From Salibaculum griseiflavum (GTDB lineage: Bacteria > Pseudomonadota > Alphaproteobacteria > Rhodobacterales > Rhodobacteraceae), in NCBI RefSeq assembly GCF_003129565.1, contig NZ_QETF01000003.1, positions 1 through 64,000 of the forward strand: 64,000 nt of DNA. The letters are read 5' to 3'. The notes under the pieces were generated by a model. That model was not told where the DNA came from, searched no databases, and saw nothing but the letters and a program-made list of their open reading frames with translations. Below, piece by piece: positions 34,051 to 42,214 of the stretch; the first letter of the stretch is position 1; every line of letters starts with the position of its first letter. A program made the translations under genes and the position numbers.

Positions 34051-34848
34051 TCACACCAAGGTCATCCCACCGTCGATCATCACGATCTGTCCGGTCATGT
34101 AGTCGCTGTCCCGTGACGCCAGGAACGTCGTGGTCCCGGTGATGTCTTCGGGTTTGGCCACCCGGCCCTTCAGGATCTCGGCCGAGAATTCCTCCATGGC
34201 CTGTCCCGGGCGCTCGGCGGCGCCGATCTCCATCAGGTCCTGATCGACCTGTTCCCACATCTCGGTGGCAACAACGCCCGGGGCGAAGCCTGTCACCGTG
34301 ATATCATGTTTGGCAAGGTCCCGCGCGCCCGATTGTGTCAGAGAGACCACGGCCCACTTGCTTGCGCAGTAGGGCGCAACATTGTCAAAGCCCTGCCGGC
34401 TGGCGATGCTGGCGGTGTTGATGATCTTTCCGCCGCCGCCCTGGGCAATCATCTGCCGGGCCGCTTCCTGCATGCCGATCATGCAGCCCAGCCCGTTGAT
34501 CCCCATAATGAAATTCCAGTTTTCCTCGGTCACATCAAGGAAGTTCATGGGCTTGTTGACGCCCGCATTGTTGAACTTCACATCCAGCCGGCCAAAGATT
34601 TCGACGGTATGGGCGATCATCGCCCGGACCTGTTCGCGATCGACCACGTCAACCGCAGCATGGGTCACCTTCGCCCCGGCCTGCGCTGCACGTTCTGCGT
34701 TGGCGTCGGCCACTTCGGCAATCTTTTCGGCGTTGATATCCGCGAAACACACATTCGCGCCCTCATCCAAGAGCGCCTCTCCGATTGCGCGGCCGATACC
34801 TTGCGCCGCGCCAGTGACGATACAGGACCGCCCCGAGACTCGGGTCAT
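34051..34848 (-). CDS. SDR-family dehydrogenase, polyol-dehydrogenase-like
   Basis: A 265-residue short-chain dehydrogenase. Cofactor motif 'TGAAQGIGRAIGEAL', 'FADINAEK' suggesting NAD preference (acidic residue after beta-2), 'NNAGVNKP', and catalytic Ser...Tyr-x3-Lys in 'NTASIASRQG' and 'YCASK'. The C-terminal segment 'FAPGVVATEMWEQVDQDLME' resembles sorbitol/polyol dehydrogenases. It sits between the binding protein and permease genes, so it likely oxidises the imported compound. The second SDR at 37946 is clearly related. Confidence 0.88.
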   Translation of the reverse strand: MTRVSGRSCIVTGAAQGIGRAIGEALLDEGANVCFADINAEKIAEVADANAERAAQAGAKVTHAAVDVVDREQVRAMIAHTVEIFGRLDVKFNNAGVNKPMNFLDVTEENWNFIMGINGLGCMIGMQEAARQMIAQGGGGKIINTASIASRQGFDNVAPYCASKWAVVSLTQSGARDLAKHDITVTGFAPGVVATEMWEQVDQDLMEIGAAERPGQAMEEFSAEILKGRVAKPEDITGTTTFLASRDSDYMTGQIVMIDGGMTLV

Positions 34849-34877
34849 CTCTCACCCCCTCGATGTCTGGATACGAA

Positions 34878-34910
34878 AATGCGCGGGGCAGACGTGCCGC
34901 CCCGCGCATT
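34878..34910 (-). terminator. Strong hairpin after the binding-protein gene
   Basis: AATGCGCGGGGC (34878-34889) pairs perfectly with GCCCCGCGCATT (34899-34910) around a 9-base loop, 12 bp in all. Read leftward it is followed by TTTTCG. It lies 11 bases after the binding-protein stop and before the SDR gene, so it is probably a partial terminator or 3' stabiliser that raises binding-protein mRNA over the rest of the operon. Confidence 0.65.
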
Positions 34911-34921
34911 CCGGGAGTGTC

Positions 34922-35884
34922 TTAGAAGACGGGCTTGGAGAACTCGTCCATGTTTTCCTGAGTGATCTTCGGCGTGTCGAAGTAGTTCAGGAACGGCACG
35001 TCTTCACCGCTGAGCACGTCGATCGCGGTCTTCAGCGCGGCTTCGGCGTCATCAACCGGCGACTGGTAGATCGAACCCCAGTAGGTGCCTTCGGCCATGG
35101 CTTCGTAGCCAACCGCGAAGTTGGTGGCACCGACGAAGGTGATGCCATCGGCACGGCCAGCGGCGATCGCGGCGTTCATGGCGCCAACGCCCATGTTGTC
35201 ATCGCCGGAATAGACGCCGTCGATGTCGTCGTACTTGACGAGGAAGGCTTCCATCACCTGCTGCGACTTTTCGCGGTTCCAGTCACCGGGCTGCTCGTCG
35301 ATCTGTTCGACGTTCGGGCAAACCTCGGGCAGACGATCGTTGAAGCCCTGGGCCCGCTCGATGGCGGTGGTGTAGCCCGGCTGGCCGGTGATGTGCACGA
35401 CCTTGGCTTCGTTCTCGATGCCCAGATCCTTGAAACGGTCACACATGATCTCGGCGGAACGGGCGCCCTGGGTCACGTTGTCGGGGCCCGAGAAGGACGC
35501 GACGAAATCGAAGCCTGCTTCGGCGATGTTGGAGTTGGTGACGATCACCGGGATATCGGCCTGATGTGCCTTGCGCACGGCGGGGATCACGGCCTCACCG
35601 TTGGTCGGCCAGATGATGATGGCGTCGACTTCCTGCTGGATCAGGTCTTCCATCTGGGCGATCTGACGCGCGACGTCACCACCGGCGTCCAGAACGACGA
35701 CTTCGACGTTCTCATTCGCTTCGGCGGCAGCAATGAAGGCCTGCTCGTAGGTGGTCTGGTAGCTGTCGACACCGACGTTGTTCTGGGTGATGCCGATCGT
35801 GTAGCTGGCGTGAGCCTCGGCCAGTGCCGACGTGCCGATCATGGCCGTCGTGCAGGCAAGGGCGAATTTCATGGTCTTCTTCAT
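34922..35884 (-). CDS. Ribose-type periplasmic substrate-binding protein
   Basis: A 320-residue periplasmic binding protein (RbsB-like, type 1 fold) delivering the substrate to the permease pair. Signal peptide 'MKKTMKFALACTTAMIGTSA' with cleavage near 'SALAEA'. Family patterns are 'YTIGITQNNVGVDSYQTTYE', 'VDAIIIWPTNGEAVIPAVRK', 'VHITGQPGYTTAIERAQGF' and 'VYSGDDNMGVGA'. The start at 35884 gives a normal signal peptide; a frame reaching 36004 adds implausible residues. First gene of the leftward operon, divergent from the regulator gene. Confidence 0.93.
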   Translation of the reverse strand: MKKTMKFALACTTAMIGTSALAEAHASYTIGITQNNVGVDSYQTTYEQAFIAAAEANENVEVVVLDAGGDVARQIAQMEDLIQQEVDAIIIWPTNGEAVIPAVRKAHQADIPVIVTNSNIAEAGFDFVASFSGPDNVTQGARSAEIMCDRFKDLGIENEAKVVHITGQPGYTTAIERAQGFNDRLPEVCPNVEQIDEQPGDWNREKSQQVMEAFLVKYDDIDGVYSGDDNMGVGAMNAAIAAGRADGITFVGATNFAVGYEAMAEGTYWGSIYQSPVDDAEAALKTAIDVLSGEDVPFLNYFDTPKITQENMDEFSKPVF

Positions 35885-36006
35885 TTCCGGGGTCCTCCCA
35901 TTGGATGTTCTCTTGTGAATTGCAGCTGTCCTCTCAGCCCGGACCGAATCCGGCGCAATCCCTGCTGTATGACGCGCGATTCTCGGCCGCTTGTGATCGG
36001 CCATTT

Positions 36007-36083
36007 AGTTCATTTTGAACTTTTTGGTATCCATTTTGGATTTATTATAGATACTGATGCCCGCCCAAATTGAACATTTTTCA
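36007..36083. promoter_or_regulatory. Three phased palindromes between the divergent operons
   Basis: Seen: AGTTCA-TTT-TGAACT (36007-36021, centre 36014), ATCCA-TTT-TGGAT (36029-36041, centre 36035) and TGAA-CATTT-TTCA (36071-36083, centre 36077). The centres are 21 and 42 bp apart, two and four helical turns, so bound dimers would lie on one DNA face. They lie just before the regulator ATG at 36095 and upstream of the binding-protein gene. Candidate operators for the adjacent regulator. Confidence 0.55.
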
Positions 36084-36094
36084 GGAGAGCGACG

Positions 36095-37921
36095 ATGCGC
36101 GAATCGGAGCGTCACCCCGTTTTCACCCGAACTGATCGAGTCATGCAGCAGCCCGACGCAAAAACTATCCATTCCGGACATTCCGCCGTTCCCGCGGCGG
36201 AAAATTTGTCCATGATGGAAACCGGCGCCGAGCTGGAACGCATCGTGCACTTCTTGCAGGACTTCTGCGTCGAGGTCGATACCGCGCTTGATCCGAATAC
36301 ACCGAACCCGCATCTCAACATGATTCTGCACCTTCTGCGGGGTCATCTCGAAGGCCGGGTCATCTCGCCCTCGTCGATGGTCGCGGCCTCTGGTGTGCCC
36401 TATGCGACCGCGACGCGCAAACTGGCCGACCTGCGCGAGGCTGGACTGATCGAGCAACGCCCACGCACCAAAACCGGCAAGAGCTTTTCACTGCACCCCA
36501 GCCCACAGCTTCTGGGCAGCTTCCACCAGCTGGCCGATCGTGTCGACCGGATGGCTCGGGCCACACTCTTGCGCCGGGCAAACGAAGCCGGCGATAGCGA
36601 CTACTATTTCGGCGGGTCCTACCAGCCCGGGCTGGCCGCAATCGCCCCGCCCAGTGCCCTGCCCCAGCCACTCAAGCTGCCGGGCGGCCTGCGCATCCTG
36701 GTGCATGGCGACCCGACCTTCATGGTCATGGAAACGCTCAAGCGGCAATTCGAACAGATCGTTGGGACCGGCATTCACCAGCGCGCGTTCTCGATCGACC
36801 GGTTGCGCGAGGAAGCCCTGCGCAACGCGGACCGTCCCAAAAGCCGCTATGATCTGATCGCCGTGGACCTGCCCTGGTTGGGTGAGTTCGTCAAAAAGGG
36901 TGTGATCCGCCCCTTGGGCGAGGTCATGGATGTGAACCGGCTCGATCCCAGCGACTTTCACACCGCGGGCTGGCGCGCCGCCCATTGGGGCGGGCAGCCC
37001 TATGGCGTGCCCAGCCAGACCACGCCGGAGCTGATGTTCTACCGCAAGGACTGGTTCGCGCAGGAAGGGCTTGAGCCCCCGGCAACGACCGAAGCCGTCA
37101 TTGCGGCCGCGCGTCAGTTCCACGATCCGCGCAAGGGTCGCTATGGCGTGGCCTGGAATGCGGCCCGCGGCACAGCATTGGGGCACACCTTCATGATGAC
37201 CTGCGCCGCATTCGGTCAGCCCATCGTCGACCTGCCCGCGATCGCCGGCGGTTTCGACGCCGATCACCTCGCCGATGGAGGCTTCGCGCCCTGTTTCGAC
37301 ACCGACCGCGCTCATGCGGCGGCTGATTACCTGATGCAGTTGATGCAGTATTCGCCGCCCGACATCCTGTCGATGTCCTGGTACGAACGCGTCAGGCCCT
37401 ATGCCGAGGGCAAGGTCGCCATGGCCTATGGGTATACCCTGCTGGCTCCGTATTTCGAGCTGGATCCCAGCTGTTCGGCACACGGCAATACCGGCTACCT
37501 GCCACACCCACACGGCCCTGAGGGGGTGCCCATCGCACCGGTCGGCGGCTATGTGCTGTGCATCCCATCGAACCTGGCCGAAGACCGGGTGGAAGAGGCA
37601 GCCGAAGCGCTTGTCGCCTTCACGTCGCCAGGGGCACAAAAGCTTTATGCGCAGAATGGCAGCCGGACCGCGCCCCGCTATTCCGTTGGCGCGGACCCGG
37701 AAGTGCGCCGCCTGTCGCCGATTTTCGAGCTCGTGGACCAGATGTCGTGGCGTGACGAGCTGCAATTCTGGCCGCGCCCGCCGATCCCGCAGATCTCCGA
37801 TATCATCAGCATCTGCGGCCACGAACTTCACGACATGCTGCGCGGGATCGTCAGCCCGCGCAACGCGCTGGAACGGGTGCAGGCCCGCGCCACCGATCTC
37901 TTGCAACAAACTGACAACTAG
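36095..37921 (+). CDS. Winged-helix regulator fused to a family-1 solute-binding domain
   Basis: A 608-residue protein. Residues about 70-160 form a winged helix-turn-helix ('MILHLLRGHLEGRVISPSSM', 'SGVPYATATRKLADLREAGL', wing 'IEQRPRTKTGKSFSLHPS'). Residues about 195-600 resemble family-1 extracellular solute-binding proteins ('LRILVHGDPTFMVMETLKRQ', 'YDLIAVDLPWLGEFVKKGVI', 'QTTPELMFYRKDWFAQEGLE', 'VGGYVLCIPSNLAEDRVEEA'). No signal peptide is seen, so it should stay cytosolic and act as a ligand-sensing regulator. The architecture mimics LysR-type proteins with unrelated parts. AGGAG precedes the ATG. First gene of the rightward operon. Confidence 0.85.
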   Translation: MRESERHPVFTRTDRVMQQPDAKTIHSGHSAVPAAENLSMMETGAELERIVHFLQDFCVEVDTALDPNTPNPHLNMILHLLRGHLEGRVISPSSMVAASGVPYATATRKLADLREAGLIEQRPRTKTGKSFSLHPSPQLLGSFHQLADRVDRMARATLLRRANEAGDSDYYFGGSYQPGLAAIAPPSALPQPLKLPGGLRILVHGDPTFMVMETLKRQFEQIVGTGIHQRAFSIDRLREEALRNADRPKSRYDLIAVDLPWLGEFVKKGVIRPLGEVMDVNRLDPSDFHTAGWRAAHWGGQPYGVPSQTTPELMFYRKDWFAQEGLEPPATTEAVIAAARQFHDPRKGRYGVAWNAARGTALGHTFMMTCAAFGQPIVDLPAIAGGFDADHLADGGFAPCFDTDRAHAAADYLMQLMQYSPPDILSMSWYERVRPYAEGKVAMAYGYTLLAPYFELDPSCSAHGNTGYLPHPHGPEGVPIAPVGGYVLCIPSNLAEDRVEEAAEALVAFTSPGAQKLYAQNGSRTAPRYSVGADPEVRRLSPIFELVDQMSWRDELQFWPRPPIPQISDIISICGHELHDMLRGIVSPRNALERVQARATDLLQQTDN

Positions 37922-37945
37922 ACCGTCACTTAGGGAGGAAAGACC

Positions 37946-38755
37946 ATGGACCCCAATCGCCTTAAAGGTAAGAACATCCTGATCACCGGTGCCGCGCGCG
38001 GCATGGGCGCCGCCAATGCCGAGGCTTTTGCCGCGCAAGGCGCCAATGTCTGTATCGGCGATCTTGATCTGGACGAAGCGCAGCAGGTTGCGCAGCGCAT
38101 CAACGATGCCGGCAACGGCAAGGCGATCGCGGTCAAGATGGATGTGACCAAGCGCGAAGACAACGCCGCCGCCGTCGCCGCCACGGTCGAGGCCTTCGGT
38201 TCGATCAATGTCGGCCTGTTCAATGCCGGCCTGAACAAGCCCCGGTTCTTCATGGATATCGATGAAGACAACTGGGACATGATCATGAACGTCAACACCA
38301 AGGCGATGTGGCTGGGCATGCAGGAAGTGGCCAAGCAGATGATCGCCCAGGGGCCGATGGAAGATCACCCCTACAAGCTGATCAATGTCGGCTCGATCGC
38401 CAGCCGCAAGCCGCTGGTCGACGTCACCGTCTACTGCACCTCCAAATACGGCTGTCTCGCGCTGACCGAATGCGGCGCGCTCGGTCTGGCCGAACACAAC
38501 ATCACCGTGAACGGCTACGCGCCCGGTGTCGTTGTAACCCCGCTTTGGGAACAGCTCGACAAGGACCTCGTCGAGATCGGCTTCAAGGAACGCGCCGGTC
38601 AGGCTTACGACGACATCGTCGAGAACAACCTGGTCATCAAACGTGTTTCCTACCCCGATGACATCACCGGCACCGCCTCGTTCCTCGCCTCGGACGACAG
38701 CGACTACATGACCGGCCAGATGATTTCCATCGATGGTGGCTGGGTCACGAAATAA
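37946..38755 (+). CDS. SDR-family dehydrogenase, paralogue of the 34051 gene
   Basis: A 269-residue short-chain dehydrogenase: 'LITGAARGMGAANAEAFA', acidic 'IGDLDLDEA' (NAD type), 'FNAGLNKP' in place of NNAG, 'NVGSIASRKPL', 'YCTSKYG' (Tyr-x3-Lys). The C-terminal half shares with the other SDR 'APGVV', 'WEQ', 'DL', 'EIG' and 'DDITGTASFLASDDSDYMTG'-like spacing. Two paralogous SDRs in one locus suggest consecutive or stereo-specific oxidations. A GGGAGGAA site precedes the ATG, 24 bases after the regulator stop. Confidence 0.88.
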   Translation: MDPNRLKGKNILITGAARGMGAANAEAFAAQGANVCIGDLDLDEAQQVAQRINDAGNGKAIAVKMDVTKREDNAAAVAATVEAFGSINVGLFNAGLNKPRFFMDIDEDNWDMIMNVNTKAMWLGMQEVAKQMIAQGPMEDHPYKLINVGSIASRKPLVDVTVYCTSKYGCLALTECGALGLAEHNITVNGYAPGVVVTPLWEQLDKDLVEIGFKERAGQAYDDIVENNLVIKRVSYPDDITGTASFLASDDSDYMTGQMISIDGGWVTK

Positions 38756-38820
38756 CCGGCTAACCCCCGAAATCACATCATGAACCGGGTGCGCACGGTC
38801 GCACCCGAAAGGAGTTTCAA

Positions 38821-40131
38821 ATGTCAGAACGTCCGGGCAACGCCCTTATGCCAAACCTGCTTACCCCGCAGGACCTCGAAACCAACTGGGAATGGCGCGA
38901 CAAGATCCCGGCCTGGGGTCACTCTTCGGTCGATTTTGAGCGTCGAGTCGATCATGACCGGCTGCGCCGCTATCGCCTGGCCCGTACCCGCCAGAGCCTG
39001 CAGAATTCGCCCGCGGGTTCGCTGCTGCTCTTTGACGTGAACAACATCCGCTATGTCTCGGCCACCAAGATCGGTGAATGGGAACGGGACAAGATGTGCC
39101 GTTTCTGCCTGCTGACCGGTGACGATTCCCCTTACGTCTGGGACTTCGGGTCGGCCGCCGTTCACCACCAGCGCTATTCCGACTGGCTGGAGCCCGATCA
39201 CTGCCTGGCCGGCGTTGTCGGCATGCGCGGCACCATCCCGCCGGAATTCGGCCTGATGAAGAAATACGCCAAGATGATCGCCCAGCTGATCAAGGATGCG
39301 GGCATGGCCGATATGCCGGTGGGTGTGGACTATGCCGAAACGGCGATGTTCCACGCGCTACAGGAAGAAGGCATTCACGTGGTCGACGGTCAGCAGATCA
39401 TGCTTGCCGCGCGTGAGATCAAGAACTGGGACGAAATCCAGCTTCTGACCCAGGCCGCCTCGATGGTCGATGGCGTCTATCACATGATCTACGAAGAGTT
39501 GAAACCCGGCGTGCGCGAAAATGACATCGTCGCCATGTCGAACAAGCTGCTCTACGAGATGGGTTCGGACGATGTGGAGGCGATCAACGCCATTTCCGGC
39601 GAGCGCTGCAACCCGCACCCGCACAACTTCACCGACCGTCTGATCCGCCCGGGCGACCAGGCCTTCTTTGATATTCTCCAGTCGTACCAGGGCTACCGGA
39701 CCTGCTACTACCGGACCTTCAATGTCGGCCGCGCCACACCCGCGCAGAACGACGCTTACGTGAAGGCCCGCGAATGGATCGACGCCTCGATCGCGATGAT
39801 CAAACCGGGCGTGACCACCGACAAGGTGGCCGAGGTCTGGCCGACGGCCGAAAGCCTTGGCTTCCCGAACGAAGATGCGGCCTTTGGCCTGCAATTCGGC
39901 CACGGGCTGGGGCTTGCGCTGCACGAGCGTCCGATCATCTCGCGCGCGGTCAGCATGGAGCACCCGATGGAGATCCAGACCGGCATGGTCTTCGCGCTGG
40001 AAACCTACTGCCCGGCGGCAGATGGCTATTCCGCAGCGCGGATCGAAGAGGAAGTCGTCGTGACAGAGACGGGCTGCGAGGTCATCAGCCTCTTCCCGGC
40101 CGAGGAACTGCCGATCGCCAACCGCTACTGA
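38821..40131 (+). CDS. M24-family metallohydrolase with an altered metal site
   Basis: A 436-residue protein of the M24 (aminopeptidase P/creatinase) pita-bread family, which includes ectoine hydrolases and DMSP lyase DddP. Of the five usual metal ligands, Asp284 ('FFDIL'), His361 ('FGHGLGLALHE'), Glu394 ('FALETY') and Glu409 ('RIEEEVV') are present. The second Asp, eleven residues after the first, is Cys295 ('GYRTCYYRTF'). The creatinase-like N-terminal domain is present ('LFDVNNIRYVSATKIGEWER'). Peptidase activity is therefore doubtful; a C-N hydrolase or lyase on the imported compound is more likely by context. Confidence 0.85.
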   Translation: MSERPGNALMPNLLTPQDLETNWEWRDKIPAWGHSSVDFERRVDHDRLRRYRLARTRQSLQNSPAGSLLLFDVNNIRYVSATKIGEWERDKMCRFCLLTGDDSPYVWDFGSAAVHHQRYSDWLEPDHCLAGVVGMRGTIPPEFGLMKKYAKMIAQLIKDAGMADMPVGVDYAETAMFHALQEEGIHVVDGQQIMLAAREIKNWDEIQLLTQAASMVDGVYHMIYEELKPGVRENDIVAMSNKLLYEMGSDDVEAINAISGERCNPHPHNFTDRLIRPGDQAFFDILQSYQGYRTCYYRTFNVGRATPAQNDAYVKAREWIDASIAMIKPGVTTDKVAEVWPTAESLGFPNEDAAFGLQFGHGLGLALHERPIISRAVSMEHPMEIQTGMVFALETYCPAADGYSAARIEEEVVVTETGCEVISLFPAEELPIANRY

Positions 40132-40229
40132 ACCACTGGCGAGGGGGGCCGCATGCCCCCCTCGCCTGCCACACGCATACACGCGGTGCCGCCCAAAAGA
40201 TGCGCGCCGCCCCGCAAAGGACACTCACC

Positions 40230-41207
40230 ATGGCCAAGGCCAAGACAAATACCGAAGATTACCTGCGCATGTACCGCCAGATGGTGCGCATCCGCACCTT
40301 CGAGGACAATGCCAACCAGCTGTACCTGTCGGCCAAGATGCCCGGCCTGACCCATATGTATTCCGGCGAAGAAGCCGTCGCCGTGGGCATTTGCGAGGCC
40401 CTGACCGACGATGACCGCATCACCTCGACCCACCGTGGCCACGGGCACTGCGTCGCCAAGGGCGCCGAGTTCAAGGAAATGTTCTGCGAACTGCTGGGCA
40501 AGGAAGAAGGCTATTGCCGCGGCAAGGGCGGCTCGATGCACATCGCCGACCAGAGCCACGGCAACCTGGGCGCCAACGCCATCGTCGGCGGCTCCATGGG
40601 GATTGCCACCGGCTCGGCCTTGCGGTCCAAGATGCTGGGCCATGATGATGTGACCGTCTGCTTCTTCGGCGACGGCGCCACCGCGCAGGGCCTGCTCTAC
40701 GAGGTCATGAACATGGCCGCGCTCTGGAACCTGCCGGTCATCTATGCCTGCGAAAACAACGGCTATTCCGAATATACCAAGACCGAGGAAATCGCCGCCG
40801 GGTCGATCACCGCGCGGGCCGAGGCCTTTGGCATCGAAGCTTTCAAGATCGACGGGCAGGATGTGCTCGCCGTCAACGAGTTGACCCAGAAACTGGTCGC
40901 TCGCTGCCGCAAGGGCGAGGGCCCGTTCTTCATAGAATTGGAAACCTATCGCTATCACGGTCACCATGTCGGCGACATCAACCGCGAATACTACCGGTCC
41001 AAGGACGAAGAGAAGGATTGGAAGGAAAACCGCGATCCGATCATTCGCTTCCGTGGATGGCTGGTCGAGCAGGGCATCGCCTCCGAGGAAGAGATCGAGG
41101 CGATGAATGCCGAGATCGAGAAGGACGCGACCGAGGCCGTCGCCTATGCCGAGGCAGCCAAATACCCTGACGTGTCCGAAGTCGACATGCATGTCTACGC
41201 GGACTGA
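40230..41207 (+). CDS. 2-oxoacid/acetoin dehydrogenase E1 alpha subunit
   Basis: A 325-residue thiamine-diphosphate enzyme subunit, close in size and pattern to AcoA/PdhA. Seen: 'MYRQMVRIRTFEDNANQLY', 'HRGHGHCVAKG', 'GKGGSMHI', TPP motif 'GDGATAQGLLYEVMNMAALW' ending at 'CENNGY', and 'YRYHGHHVGD'. With the E1 beta it decarboxylates a 2-oxoacid (or cleaves acetoin) and passes the acyl group to lipoate. The ATG at 40230 begins 'MAKAKTNTEDYLRMYRQ'; longer frames overlap the M24 gene. Confidence 0.93.
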   Translation: MAKAKTNTEDYLRMYRQMVRIRTFEDNANQLYLSAKMPGLTHMYSGEEAVAVGICEALTDDDRITSTHRGHGHCVAKGAEFKEMFCELLGKEEGYCRGKGGSMHIADQSHGNLGANAIVGGSMGIATGSALRSKMLGHDDVTVCFFGDGATAQGLLYEVMNMAALWNLPVIYACENNGYSEYTKTEEIAAGSITARAEAFGIEAFKIDGQDVLAVNELTQKLVARCRKGEGPFFIELETYRYHGHHVGDINREYYRSKDEEKDWKENRDPIIRFRGWLVEQGIASEEEIEAMNAEIEKDATEAVAYAEAAKYPDVSEVDMHVYAD

Positions 41208-41218
41208 GGAGAGATAAA

Positions 41219-42214
41219 ATGCGAAATATTACACTGTCCCAGGCCGTGAACGAGGCGTTGGCCGAGGAAATGCGCCGCGACCCCACGACCTTCATCATCG
41301 GTGAGGACGTCGCCGAGGCCGGCACGCCGTTCAAGGTTCTGTCCGGCCTGGTCGAGGAGTTCGGGACTGACCGCGTCATCGACACGCCGATTGCAGAACC
41401 CGGCTTCATGGGGATGGCCGTGGGCGCGGCAATGACCGGCGCCCGCCCGATCGTCGACCTGATGTTCGGCGACTTCATCTTCCTGATCATGGACCAGCTT
41501 TGTAACCAGGCGGCCAAGATCCACTACATGTCCGGCGGCAAGCTGAACGTGCCGCTGGTGGTGCGCACGAACATGGGGGCGACCCGCCGCTCGGCTGCGC
41601 AGCACTCGCAGTCTCTGCAGGCGCTGGTCGCGCATATTCCGGGACTCAAGGTGGCCATGCCGTCCTCGGCCTACGAGGCCAAGGGCCTGATGAAGACCGC
41701 GATCCGCGACAATAACCCGGTCGTGATCTTCGAAGACAAGCTGATGTACCAGGACAAGGCCCCGGTGCAGGAAGAGGAATACCTGATCCCCTTCGGCGAG
41801 GCGAACGTGAAGCGCGAAGGCAAGGACATTTCGCTTATCGCCACGTCCTCGATGGTGCAGGTTGCCGAGAAAGCCGCCGAAATCCTCAGCAAAGAGGGTA
41901 TCGAGGCCGAGGTCATCGACCCGCGCACCATCGTGCCGCTGGACGAGAAGACCCTGATCGAGAGCGTCAAGAAGACCAGCCGCGCCATCGTCATCGACGA
42001 AGGCCACCAGAGCTATGGCGTGACCTCGGAAATCGCCTCTCGTCTGAACGAAAAAGCGTTCTACCACCTCGATGCGCCGGTGCTGCGCATGGGCGCGATG
42101 GATGTGCCCGTGCCCTTCAGCCCCGCGCTGGAGGATATCACCGTGCCGACGCCCGAAGGCGTGGCCGAGAACGCTCGCAAGCTTTGCTCCGGGGAGCTTA
42201 TTCATGCCGCATGA
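41219..42214 (+). CDS. 2-oxoacid/acetoin dehydrogenase E1 beta subunit
   Basis: A 331-residue partner of the E1 alpha, 11 bases downstream. Seen: 'LSQAVNEALAEEMRRDPTTF', 'GEDVAEAGTPFKV', 'DTPIAEPGFMGMAVGAAMTG', 'RTNMGATRRSAAQHSQSLQA', and 'DPRTIVPLDEKTLIESVKKT'. AcoB-like length. GAGGAGAG precedes the ATG. It overlaps the next gene by 11 bases, so E1 alpha, E1 beta and the lipoyl protein are tightly coupled. Confidence 0.94.
   Translation: MRNITLSQAVNEALAEEMRRDPTTFIIGEDVAEAGTPFKVLSGLVEEFGTDRVIDTPIAEPGFMGMAVGAAMTGARPIVDLMFGDFIFLIMDQLCNQAAKIHYMSGGKLNVPLVVRTNMGATRRSAAQHSQSLQALVAHIPGLKVAMPSSAYEAKGLMKTAIRDNNPVVIFEDKLMYQDKAPVQEEEYLIPFGEANVKREGKDISLIATSSMVQVAEKAAEILSKEGIEAEVIDPRTIVPLDEKTLIESVKKTSRAIVIDEGHQSYGVTSEIASRLNEKAFYHLDAPVLRMGAMDVPVPFSPALEDITVPTPEGVAENARKLCSGELIHAA

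Noticed and set aside
38821-40131. Identification of the M24 protein as DMSP lyase DddP
   Set aside because: The fold family is the same, but the second metal-ligand Asp is Cys and the N-terminal sequence differs from DddP as I remember it; no DMSP genes are adjacent.
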